A DNA stretch of 26,845 nucleotides from an uncultured Clostridia bacterium (GTDB lineage: Bacteria; Bacillota; Clostridia; Christensenellales; UBA1242), in the NCBI GenBank assembly GCA_934747805.1, contig CAKVHC010000013.1, positions 1 through 26,845 on the forward strand, written 5' to 3'. Made by a program: the position numbers and the translations under genes. Shown here piece after piece: positions 7,187 through 14,147 of this stretch. Within the stretch, counting starts at the first letter, position 1. Each line of letters begins with the position of its first letter. The notes under the pieces were generated by a model that was not told the DNA's origin, ran no database searches, and worked only from the letters and a program-made list of their open reading frames with translations.

Positions 7187-9086
7187 AACTAAACAAACTA
7201 GACCTTTGCCAAAGGTAGAAAAACACACCATTAAACGCCTTTTGACCTATTTGAAACCATATCGCTTTAGACTAATTTTGGTGGCAATATGCATTGTAGC
7301 CAGTGCGGTTGTAAACGTAATGTCGTCACTATTTTTGCAGACGCTTATCGACAAATATATCTCGCCGCTCTTACTGGAAGCAACGCCGAACTATGCTGGA
7401 CTGCTGCGGACGTTACTATTGATGGGTGGTGTCTTCCTAATTGGCGTAGTGAGTTCGCTTTTCTACAACCGTGTTATGTCGGTCATCGCACAAGGTGTGC
7501 TCCGCAACATTCGAAACGAAATGTTCGACCATATGCAAAGTTTGCCGATTAGATATTTTGACGAACGTACAAACGGTGAGGTGATGAGCCACTACACCAA
7601 CGATGCAGATACGCTACGCCAGATGATCTCGCAGAGCATTCCACATATTTTCTCATCAATAATCACCATAATTTCAGTCGTGATTTCTATGCTTGTGCTC
7701 AGTTTATGGCTCAGTTTGTTTACATTTGTGCTTGTATTCTTGAGCATGTTCCTAGTTAAATATATCGCCAAACGCAGTGGCAAATATTATGTCGCTAGAC
7801 AGTCTTCTGTGGCAGAATTCAACGGCTATATTGAAGAAATGATGAATGGTCAAAAAGTGGTCAAGGTGTTTAATCATGAAGAAAAGGTTAAACAAGAGTT
7901 CGACCAAAAAAATGACAAGGTGAACGATAACTCTACTCTTGCCAACAAATATGCCAACATTATGATGCCACTGATGAACAATTTTGGCTACATCCTATAC
8001 GTTTTGGTGGCCATTTTAGGAGCAGGACTTGCAATAGGTGGGGTGACAAATGTGTCACTTAAGGGCATCAATACACTCTCACTGGGCATGATTGCGTCAT
8101 TTTTGACACTAACACGTAGCTTTATCAACCCAATCAGTCAAGTCGCTCAACAAGCCAACTCAATTATTATGGCAATGGCAGGTGCATCAAGAATATTCAA
8201 ACTTTTGGATGAACCAGTAGAAGTGGACGACGGCTATGTAACACTTGTTAACATTGAGAAAAAAGGCAAAAAAATCGTGGAAACCGATCACGTTACAGGC
8301 CACTATGCGTGGAAACATCCTCATCACAATGGCAGCGTGACATACACAGAATTGAAGGGCGACATTGAGTTTGAGAATGTTACTTTTGGCTACACTCCAG
8401 ACAAAGTTGTATTAAAGAATATAAACCTATTCGCACACTCAGGTGAAAAAGTTGCTTTGGTGGGTGCGACCGGCGCAGGCAAAACGACAATAATCAACCT
8501 TTTGAATCGCTTTTATGATCTGGACAGCGGCAAAATTCGTTACGACGGAATTAACATTAAAAAGATTAAGAAATCTGACCTTCGTCGTTCAATGGGCATG
8601 GTCTTGCAGGACGTTAAGTTGTTTACAGGCAGTGTGCTTGACAACATTCGCTACGGCGACCTAAATGCTAGCGACCAAGACTGCATAGAAGCCAGCAAGC
8701 GTGCCAATGCGGACAATTTCATCACAATGTTGCCTGATAGCTACAACACAGTGATTGACGGTGAGGGCAGTGGGCTTTCGCAAGGTCAACGACAACTTGT
8801 ATCAATCGCACGTGCTGAAGTGGTTGACCCACCAGTAATGATTCTGGATGAGGCGACCAGTTCAATTGACACTCGCACGGAAGCACTCGTTCAGCGTGGA
8901 ATGGATAGTCTGATGAAAGGCAGAACCGTGTTTGTCATTGCTCACAGACTGTCTACAATCCAAAACGCAGATAATATCATTGTGCTTGACCACGGTGAGA
9001 TTATTGAGCAAGGCAACCACGACCAACTCATTCGCCAGAAGGGTACTTATTATCGACTCTATACTGGTGTGTTTGAATTGGAATAA
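7179..9086 (+). CDS. ABC exporter half-transporter, catalytic-site subunit
   Basis: 635 aa from ATG 7179, chosen because AGGCAGG lies upstream; an in-frame GTG at 7140 would add 13 residues but lies deep in the previous gene. Six-helix membrane domain (~25-345), then a linker with the WKHPHHNGS-type insertion seen in this subfamily (~368-390), then the ATPase domain. Walker A is the canonical GATGAGKTT (~429). Walker B ends ILDEATSSID with the catalytic Glu (~557), and the switch His is present (VIAHRLSTI). The signature is LSQGQRQ instead of LSGGQ. Together with its partner this gives one competent ATP site (these Walker motifs plus the partner's SGGQ) and one degenerate site. A terminator follows at 9100. 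Confidence 0.93.
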   Translation: MTKTKQTRPLPKVEKHTIKRLLTYLKPYRFRLILVAICIVASAVVNVMSSLFLQTLIDKYISPLLLEATPNYAGLLRTLLLMGGVFLIGVVSSLFYNRVMSVIAQGVLRNIRNEMFDHMQSLPIRYFDERTNGEVMSHYTNDADTLRQMISQSIPHIFSSIITIISVVISMLVLSLWLSLFTFVLVFLSMFLVKYIAKRSGKYYVARQSSVAEFNGYIEEMMNGQKVVKVFNHEEKVKQEFDQKNDKVNDNSTLANKYANIMMPLMNNFGYILYVLVAILGAGLAIGGVTNVSLKGINTLSLGMIASFLTLTRSFINPISQVAQQANSIIMAMAGASRIFKLLDEPVEVDDGYVTLVNIEKKGKKIVETDHVTGHYAWKHPHHNGSVTYTELKGDIEFENVTFGYTPDKVVLKNINLFAHSGEKVALVGATGAGKTTIINLLNRFYDLDSGKIRYDGINIKKIKKSDLRRSMGMVLQDVKLFTGSVLDNIRYGDLNASDQDCIEASKRANADNFITMLPDSYNTVIDGEGSGLSQGQRQLVSIARAEVVDPPVMILDEATSSIDTRTEALVQRGMDSLMKGRTVFVIAHRLSTIQNADNIIVLDHGEIIEQGNHDQLIRQKGTYYRLYTGVFELE

Positions 9087-9099
9087 TGATTCACAAAGG

Positions 9100-9126
9100 C
9101 AAGGCTAGAAATAGCCTTGTTTTTTT
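9100..9126 (+). terminator. Rho-independent terminator of the marR-ABC operon
   Basis: CAAGGCTA (9100-9107), GAAA tetraloop, TAGCCTTG (9112-9119), then seven T (9120-9126). Confidence 0.93.
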
Positions 9127-9198
9127 GTAGTTAAAATTGCGACAACAATTATTTACATATTTCGCAAAAAAACGCAAACACTAAACACGGAGGTCGTT

Positions 9199-9336
9199 AT
9201 GAAAGACTCTTTTGGATTAGGACTCGTAATGGGTATGATTGCTGGTGTAGTGCTTATCAAGGCGTGCAAACCAGCAGACAAGTTGGCAGATAAGGCTGAA
9301 CAAGCCATCAAAAGTAAACTCAAAACCAACAATTAA
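9199..9336 (+). CDS. 45-residue single-helix membrane peptide
   Basis: ATG 9199 is preceded by a strong CGGAGG (8 nt spacing), and the 45-codon frame ends at TAA 9334-9336, 11 nt before its own terminator hairpin. The product starts MKDSFGLGLVMGMIAGVVLI: a glycine-rich membrane helix (~6-21), then KACKPADKLADKAEQAIKSK, an Ala/Lys-rich amphipathic helix. The layout resembles short YtxH-like membrane-anchored proteins, but it is too short to assign. No convincing promoter is seen in 9127-9198. The ribosome site and terminator argue that it is real; the role is unknown. Confidence 0.7.
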   Translation: MKDSFGLGLVMGMIAGVVLIKACKPADKLADKAEQAIKSKLKTNN

Positions 9337-9347
9337 TCCATAAAAAA

Positions 9348-9370
9348 GCACTCGTAAAGGGTGCTTTTTT
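9348..9370 (+). terminator. Terminator after the 45-residue peptide gene
   Basis: GCACTC (9348-9353), loop GTAAA, GGGTGC (9359-9364, one G-T wobble), then six T. The A run before it makes it potentially bidirectional. Confidence 0.85.
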
Positions 9371-9386
9371 GCTTTCCTTTTGGGTA

Positions 9387-9414
9387 TTGACAACTTGTCT
9401 ATCTGTGGTATAAT
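9387..9414 (+). promoter_or_regulatory. Promoter of floA
   Basis: TTGACA (9387-9392), 16-base spacer, TATAAT (9409-9414). The start near 9421 gives a 17-nt leader carrying the AGGTGGGG ribosome site. Confidence 0.85.
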
Positions 9415-9437
9415 TTAGCCAAAAAGGTGGGGAATAG

Positions 9438-10445
9438 ATGAGTTTAAACCAAGTATTATCTGTTTCAATAGCATTATGGATTTGTCTTGGCGTAGTCGTA
9501 GTGGCCATTGGGGTGCTTATTGCTCTTGTGCCAATGAAGGTCTATGTGCGTGCACTTGTTTCTGGTGCTCATGTGTCAATGACACGACTTGTCGGAATGC
9601 GTTTCCGCAAATGCGACGTTAAGGGAATTGTTGGGCAATACATAATTGGCAAAAAAGCAGGATTGAAACTATCTATTGATGAAATTGAGACTCACGCTAT
9701 GGCTGGCGGCAACATTGAGAATGTCACCAGTGCATTAATTGCAGCCAAGAGTGCAGGTTTAAGTTTGTCTAATGAAGAAGCCAAAGCCATAGATTTGGCA
9801 GGGCGTGACGTGTTGAGCGCAGTGCGAAACAGTGTCAAGCCAGAAGTGATTATGACTCCTGAGATTAGTGCAGTGGCCAAAGACGGCATTGAACTAAAAG
9901 TTAAAGCACGTGTCACTGTTAAGACAGATTTGAAGAAGATTATCGGCTATGCGGGTCAAGAAACAATCATTGCCCGTGTGGGTGAAGGCATTGTCACAGC
10001 AGTTGGTTGTGCTGACAGCCATAAACTCGTTATGGAAAACCCAGACATCATCTCAAAAACGGTGTTTAGAAAAGGATTGGACCAAGACACAGCATACATA
10101 ATCGTATCACTTGACATTGCAGACATTTCGGTCGGCGAAAATATTGATAGTAAACTCATCATTGACAAAGCTGAAGCCGAGAAAAAGGTCGCACAAGCCC
10201 GTGCGGAAGAACGACGTGCACAGGCGATTGCCACCGAGTATGAGATGCGTGCCAAAGCCCAAGAAATGCGAGCCGTAGTTCTGGCAGCAGAGAGCGAAGT
10301 GCCTAAGGCAATTGCCGCTGCATTCAAGCAAGGCAAATTGGGCGTTATGGATTATTATCGTATGCAAAATATGGTTGCCGACACAGACATGCGCAAGAGC
10401 CTTGCCAAACCTGACGAAAACGGCAAGCCTACGGAAGAGTTTTAA
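9438..10445 (+). CDS. floA: Flotillin-like protein FloA (YqfA)
   Basis: 335 aa, matching the ~330-residue FloA family of SPFH proteins that organise functional membrane microdomains in Firmicutes. One N-terminal membrane helix (~10-32) precedes the family's VPMKVYVRALVSGAHVSM. The SPFH domain contains LVGMRFRK and EIETHAMAGGNI (~82-93). A long coiled coil rich in Ala/Glu follows (KAEAEKKVAQARAEERRAQA, ~237-256). The C-terminal part has GVMDYYRMQNMVADTDMRKS, a hallmark of YqfA. AGGTGGGG precedes ATG 9438. Its stop overlaps the next start (TAATG). No NfeD-type partner gene is adjacent. Confidence 0.93.
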   Translation: MSLNQVLSVSIALWICLGVVVVAIGVLIALVPMKVYVRALVSGAHVSMTRLVGMRFRKCDVKGIVGQYIIGKKAGLKLSIDEIETHAMAGGNIENVTSALIAAKSAGLSLSNEEAKAIDLAGRDVLSAVRNSVKPEVIMTPEISAVAKDGIELKVKARVTVKTDLKKIIGYAGQETIIARVGEGIVTAVGCADSHKLVMENPDIISKTVFRKGLDQDTAYIIVSLDIADISVGENIDSKLIIDKAEAEKKVAQARAEERRAQAIATEYEMRAKAQEMRAVVLAAESEVPKAIAAAFKQGKLGVMDYYRMQNMVADTDMRKSLAKPDENGKPTEEF

Positions 10446-10996
10446 TGACTAATAGTGAGATTTTGAGAACAATATTGATTGTATTAAGCGTGGCGGTGGG
10501 TTTATCCCTTGCCACTGTTTTTATTGTGCGTGTTGTCAAGGCTCACCGAAAACCAAAACAAACTGCCCAAGCAGAGCCAAACAAGGATGAGAAAAAAGAC
10601 ACAGAATCCGCTCCTGCCACGCCTGAGCAAGAAAACTTGGAAGAAATGAAAGAACTTTTCAAGCAAAATATGGAAAAAGAAAAGTCGAATCAGCAGCCAA
10701 TCATTGTTCGCAACAACAACCGAGATTTTACAAACTTCAGATTTCGCCGAACCAATCGTGCGGATAAGACGGCTGAGAACACAGACATTCCTTCCACTAG
10801 CGAAATCACTAAGGGCAGTTTGGAAGATGAATTGCAACCAGTTGACGAACACACGAAATACACACTCGACATCGACCACAATGCAAAGGGTAGTGCGGTT
10901 GATAAGTTTCAACTTAAAAGCTCGGTCAAGCATATGAGCCCTGAGATAAAAATGCTGCTGCTTAGCGACATTTTAAAACCAAAATTTAAAGAGTAA
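10445..10996 (+). CDS. Membrane-anchored protein with charged disordered region, FloA operon partner (183 aa)
   Basis: I do not recognise the family. It begins on the last base of the floA stop (TAATG), with GGAAGAG upstream, so translation is coupled. One N-terminal membrane helix (~8-30) is followed by a low-complexity charged region (~33-150; K/E/Q/N/T/P-rich, e.g. KDEKKDTESAPATPEQ). A short, more ordered C-terminal motif follows: SSVKHMSPEIKMLLLSDILK (~158-177). A tethered linker with a C-terminal peptide suggests a scaffold or adaptor working with FloA; this is inferred from position only. In Bacillus the floA operon also ends with a small unknown gene (yqfB), but I see no clear similarity. 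Confidence 0.8.
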   Translation: MTNSEILRTILIVLSVAVGLSLATVFIVRVVKAHRKPKQTAQAEPNKDEKKDTESAPATPEQENLEEMKELFKQNMEKEKSNQQPIIVRNNNRDFTNFRFRRTNRADKTAENTDIPSTSEITKGSLEDELQPVDEHTKYTLDIDHNAKGSAVDKFQLKSSVKHMSPEIKMLLLSDILKPKFKE

Positions 10997-11028
10997 CAAT
11001 TGTCTGTCGATTTGCATAATTATATGTG

Positions 11029-11667
11029 ATGAAAATCGCAGTAATAGGTTCGAGCGGACGGATGGGCAGTCTGTTGTGTGAGACGTTAAAAAATAAATAT
11101 ACACTACAAAAAATAGATATTAATACAAAGGATAAAATCTACGAAATTAATGCAGATATGGTCGTAGATTTTTCTTTGCACTCGCTTAGCAAAAGCGTGG
11201 TCGACAAGGCAACGCAACTTGGCATTCCGCTGATAATAGCCACCACTGGTCACACTGACGAAGAAAAACAATATATTGTGTCTTCGAGCAGTAAAATACC
11301 CATAATGTTGTCGTCCAACTTTTCAAAAGGCGTGTATATGCTCAATCGACTCTGCCACGAACTCGCATCGCTAAATGCAGACTTTTATATGCGAGAAATA
11401 CATCACAAAAATAAGTTAGACTCACCGAGTGGCACGGCAAAAATGTTGGCTCAAAATTTCAAAAATATTTCCATTGAGTCAGTGCGTGCTGGCAGTTGTG
11501 CTGGCGAACATTGTATAGAGGTATTTTTAGACGGTGAAAGGTTAACATTGACTCATTTGGCAGAAAGTCGTCAGCCGTTTATCAATGGCTGCATTGAGGC
11601 GATAGAGTGGTTACAAAACAGACCGAATGGATTTTATACTGAAAAAGATATGTGGGAGGATTTATGA
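11029..11667 (+). CDS. dapB: 4-hydroxy-tetrahydrodipicolinate reductase (short form)
   Basis: Reduces hydroxy-tetrahydrodipicolinate to tetrahydrodipicolinate with NAD(P)H in the DAP/lysine pathway. Visible are the nucleotide-binding IGSSGRMGS (residues ~7-15), VVDFSLHS, ATTGHT (~81), SSNFSKGV (~104), the signature EIHHKNKLDSPSGTAK (~123-138, catalytic His pair and Lys), and RAGSCAGEH (~154). At 212 aa it is shorter than the usual ~250-270, with a compact N-terminal domain as in some Clostridia and Thermotoga. The start could be GTG 11026 or ATG 11029; neither has a Shine-Dalgarno sequence. The end overlaps ddh (ATGA), whose product uses the DapB product directly. Confidence 0.92.
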   Translation: MKIAVIGSSGRMGSLLCETLKNKYTLQKIDINTKDKIYEINADMVVDFSLHSLSKSVVDKATQLGIPLIIATTGHTDEEKQYIVSSSSKIPIMLSSNFSKGVYMLNRLCHELASLNADFYMREIHHKNKLDSPSGTAKMLAQNFKNISIESVRAGSCAGEHCIEVFLDGERLTLTHLAESRQPFINGCIEAIEWLQNRPNGFYTEKDMWEDL

Positions 11668-12551
11668 TAAAACTTGCTATTGTAGGATATGGTAATCTTG
11701 GCAAATCGCTAGAACGCCAAATCTTAGCCAACAAAAGAAAATATGAGCTGGTTGGCATTTTTTCTAGACGACGAGTTGAGTCCGAATTCGGCACCAAAGT
11801 GTTTGCCATTCAAGCCATTGAGGACTTTATTGGGCAAATTGACACGCTTTTGTTGTGTGGCGGCAGTGAAAAAGATTTGCTCACTCACACGCCTGAGCTG
11901 TCCAAATATTTTAGCGTGATAGACTGCTTCGACACTCACACCAAAATCAGACCACAACGCACGCTAGTGAACGGCATTTGCAAAGAGAGTCACCACCATG
12001 CACTCATTAGTTGTGGTTGGGATCCAGGTCTGTTTAGCCTTGTGAGAGTGATTGCCAATGCGTTAAAGATTCCATACACGACCGAATGGGGCAAGGGTGT
12101 CAGCATGGGACACAGTCAGGCAATAAGAACAATATCTGGCGTGCAGTCAGCAATCAGTTACACCTATCCGCCTGCTCGTCGTGGTGGTTTGCATAGACGA
12201 GAAGTCTTTGTTGTTGCACCTATCGGAGAGCATGCACGCATCGAGCGAGAGATACGTGCCAAAAAGGACTATTTTGAGGGAGATAATGTAAAAATTAATT
12301 TCATTTCTCAGGCCGAATTTGACCACGACCACCAAACGATGATGCATCAAGGCCGTGTTTATGCCCACTCAAAAGAAATGGAACTCGAATTTAGGGTTAA
12401 AATGGATAGCAACCCAGACTTTACAGGGCGAATTGTGCTTGCGTATGTCAATGCTCTAGAGATGGCAAAAAAGCATTTGCCGTATGGTGCTTACACCGTG
12501 CTTGACATTCCAATCGGCTGGCTGTGTGACAAAAGCGAGTATTTGATCTAA
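11664..12551 (+). CDS. ddh: meso-Diaminopimelate dehydrogenase
   Basis: 295 aa. NADPH-dependent reductive amination of tetrahydrodipicolinate (as the open-chain keto acid) directly to meso-DAP, bypassing the acylated dap intermediates. The Rossmann motif is VGYGNLGKS (residues ~6-14). SCGWDPGLFSLVRVIANA (~114-131) and WGKGVSMGHSQAIR (~142-155) are diagnostic of Ddh. The C-terminal NPDFTGRIVLAYVNALEMAK fits the dimerisation region, and GAYTVLDIP is near the end. The start is ATG 11664, with GGGAGG upstream, overlapping the dapB stop as ATGA. With dapB this forms a two-gene meso-DAP unit feeding peptidoglycan and lysine. No terminator is seen after it before the next promoter. Confidence 0.93.
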   Translation: MIKLAIVGYGNLGKSLERQILANKRKYELVGIFSRRRVESEFGTKVFAIQAIEDFIGQIDTLLLCGGSEKDLLTHTPELSKYFSVIDCFDTHTKIRPQRTLVNGICKESHHHALISCGWDPGLFSLVRVIANALKIPYTTEWGKGVSMGHSQAIRTISGVQSAISYTYPPARRGGLHRREVFVVAPIGEHARIEREIRAKKDYFEGDNVKINFISQAEFDHDHQTMMHQGRVYAHSKEMELEFRVKMDSNPDFTGRIVLAYVNALEMAKKHLPYGAYTVLDIPIGWLCDKSEYLI

Positions 12552-12566
12552 ATTTTGTTGCATTCG

Positions 12567-12595
12567 TTGACAATATTTTTCAATAAGCGTAAAAT
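12567..12595 (+). promoter_or_regulatory. Promoter of the gtrA-GT2-yfhO operon
   Basis: TTGACA (12567-12572), 17-base spacer, TAAAAT (12590-12595). The predicted start near 12602 leaves about 3 nt before the ATG at 12605, a leaderless arrangement. Confidence 0.75.
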
Positions 12596-12604
12596 CGACT
12601 TGTT

Positions 12605-13219
12605 ATGAAACTAAAGAAATACTTTGAAACACACAAGACACAAGCAGAAATTTTACGCTTTTTGATTGTCGGTGGACTCGCCACCATTGTTGACTTCTTT
12701 ATGTTTGGCGTTGCAATGTATCTAATGCAGCCCAAACTTTATCCCAACTTTTTCTCCGTCTTTTATGGTGGACCAGAGCCTGCCACTTGGGCGACAGTAA
12801 TCGGCACAGGCATAGGATTTTGCTCTGGCCTGATTTTTAGTTATTTTATGTCGGTCAAGTTCGTGTTCAACGACAAAGGCAAGTCGAAATCTGGCTATGG
12901 TTTCTTTATATTTTGTGTCCTAAGTTTTATCGGACTTGGGCTCAATTTGTTTGGCATGTGGCTAGGCTACGACATTATGAAAATTAACCAATGGATTGTC
13001 AAAATCATTGTGTCTATCATTGTCACTTGCTACAACTATGTTTCCAAGAAACTCGTTTTGTTTAGAAAGGACAAGCAGGTCATTGCCGTTGAAGCACAGA
13101 AGCTTGTCGATAACGAGCTAAAGGCAGAAACTGTTGCCACAGAACCTCAAAAAATCAGCGAACAAGAATTGCAGACCGTGCTCAAAGATATGAAGGAGAA
13201 AGACAATGGAGAAGGTTAA
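12605..13219 (+). CDS. GtrA-family membrane protein (polyprenyl-phosphate-sugar flippase type)
   Basis: 204 aa. The core is typical GtrA/GtcA: FLIVGGLATIVDFFMFGVAM (residues ~18-37, helix 1), FCSGLIFSYFMSVKFVFND (~72-90), two further helices (~98-120 and ~127-145), and the closing NYVSKKLVLFRK signature (~147-158). GtrA proteins are thought to flip undecaprenyl-phosphate-linked sugars across the membrane. It is longer than the usual ~140 aa because of a loop after helix 1 and a charged soluble tail (~160-204). There is no Shine-Dalgarno sequence, and the -10 box ends 9 nt before the ATG. The 3' end overlaps the GT2 gene by 14 bases. Confidence 0.9.
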   Translation: MKLKKYFETHKTQAEILRFLIVGGLATIVDFFMFGVAMYLMQPKLYPNFFSVFYGGPEPATWATVIGTGIGFCSGLIFSYFMSVKFVFNDKGKSKSGYGFFIFCVLSFIGLGLNLFGMWLGYDIMKINQWIVKIIVSIIVTCYNYVSKKLVLFRKDKQVIAVEAQKLVDNELKAETVATEPQKISEQELQTVLKDMKEKDNGEG

Positions 13220-14144
13220 GTATAGCGTCATCGTAGGCGCTTATAACGAAGAAGAAACGCTCAACGCATTTTACGATGCGATGATTCCAGTTATGGAGTC
13301 GACTGGCGAAAGTTTTGAAATCATTTTCATCAACGACGGCTCTAAAGATAAGACAGAACAAGTGGCTCGTGCTTTGATTGAAAAAGATAAACGCATTCGA
13401 CTTATCAATTTCAGCCGTAACTATGGCCAACAAGCTGGTTTCTATTGCGGATTCAACAACGCACACGGCGAAGCCATAATCACAATGGATGCCGACCTTC
13501 AGCACCCACCTGCCACTGTTCTCGAAATGATTGACAAATGGAAACAGGGCTATGAAGTAGTGCACGCCGTTCGTGCCAAACAAAAGGGCATTTCGTGGTT
13601 CAAGAAATGGACAAGCAAAGTTTATGCCAAATTTTTGAATAAAATCACTGGCATTGACACACCAAATGGTGCGTGCGATTTCAAACTTTTGGATAGAAAA
13701 GTGGTGGACACAATCTGCCAAATGAAAGAACACAATCGTTTCAATCGCAATTTGACATTAATAGTCGGTTTCAAACAGACTACTGTCGAGTTTGAATGCG
13801 GTGCACGTGTGGCTGGCGAAACCAAGTGGACATTCAAAAAGTTGCTTAAGTATTCTGTCAACGGTGTCATTCCTTACAGCGATTATCCGTTGATGCTGCC
13901 TCTTAAGGCTGGCATGTGGGGATTAGGACTCTCGTTTGCGGCATTTTTGACATTTATTATTCTCGCCATCTGTAAAATTCATCTCAGCATTGGTGCATGG
14001 ATTATTCCAGTCATTTCCACATTCTTCTCAATTCTATTCATCTTTATGGGCATCAACAATATGTATTTGAGCCATATCTATGACGAAGCAAAGAATCGTC
14101 CAATTTACACAATCAGCGACAAAGTCAATTTTGACGAGGAGTAG
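13206..14144 (+). CDS. GT2-family polyprenyl-phosphate glycosyltransferase (DPM1/GtrB/CsbB-like)
   Basis: 312 aa. The N-terminal GT-A domain begins YSVIVGAYNEEETLNAFYDA (residues ~5-24), with FINDGSKDKT (~40-49), RNYGQQAGFYCGF (~70) and the metal-binding DADLQHPP (~91-98). RAKQKGISWFKKWTSKVYAK (~119) is typical of dolichol/undecaprenyl-phosphate sugar transferases. Two C-terminal helices (~235-257 and ~265-288) anchor it. It should load a sugar from a nucleotide donor onto undecaprenyl phosphate at the cytoplasmic face. AAGGAG precedes ATG 13206. Flanked by gtrA and a yfhO-like gene, it matches the CsbB-GtcA-YfhO three-component system. Donor sugar unknown. Confidence 0.92.
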   Translation: MEKVKYSVIVGAYNEEETLNAFYDAMIPVMESTGESFEIIFINDGSKDKTEQVARALIEKDKRIRLINFSRNYGQQAGFYCGFNNAHGEAIITMDADLQHPPATVLEMIDKWKQGYEVVHAVRAKQKGISWFKKWTSKVYAKFLNKITGIDTPNGACDFKLLDRKVVDTICQMKEHNRFNRNLTLIVGFKQTTVEFECGARVAGETKWTFKKLLKYSVNGVIPYSDYPLMLPLKAGMWGLGLSFAAFLTFIILAICKIHLSIGAWIIPVISTFFSILFIFMGINNMYLSHIYDEAKNRPIYTISDKVNFDEE

Positions 14145-14147
14145 GCG

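Noticed and set aside
11000..11028. Dedicated promoter for dapB
   Set aside because: CATAAT (11015-11020) is a fair -10 box at leaderless distance, but no -35 at 15-19 bases is convincing; read-through from floA is possible.
11652..11663. GTG 11652 as start of ddh
   Set aside because: This GTG is part of the ribosome site region (GTGGGAGG); ATG 11664 gives the correct Rossmann N-terminus.
13182..13733. 183-codon minus-strand ORF across the gtrA/GT2 junction
   Set aside because: Shadow of the GT2 frame; the product has no recognisable features.
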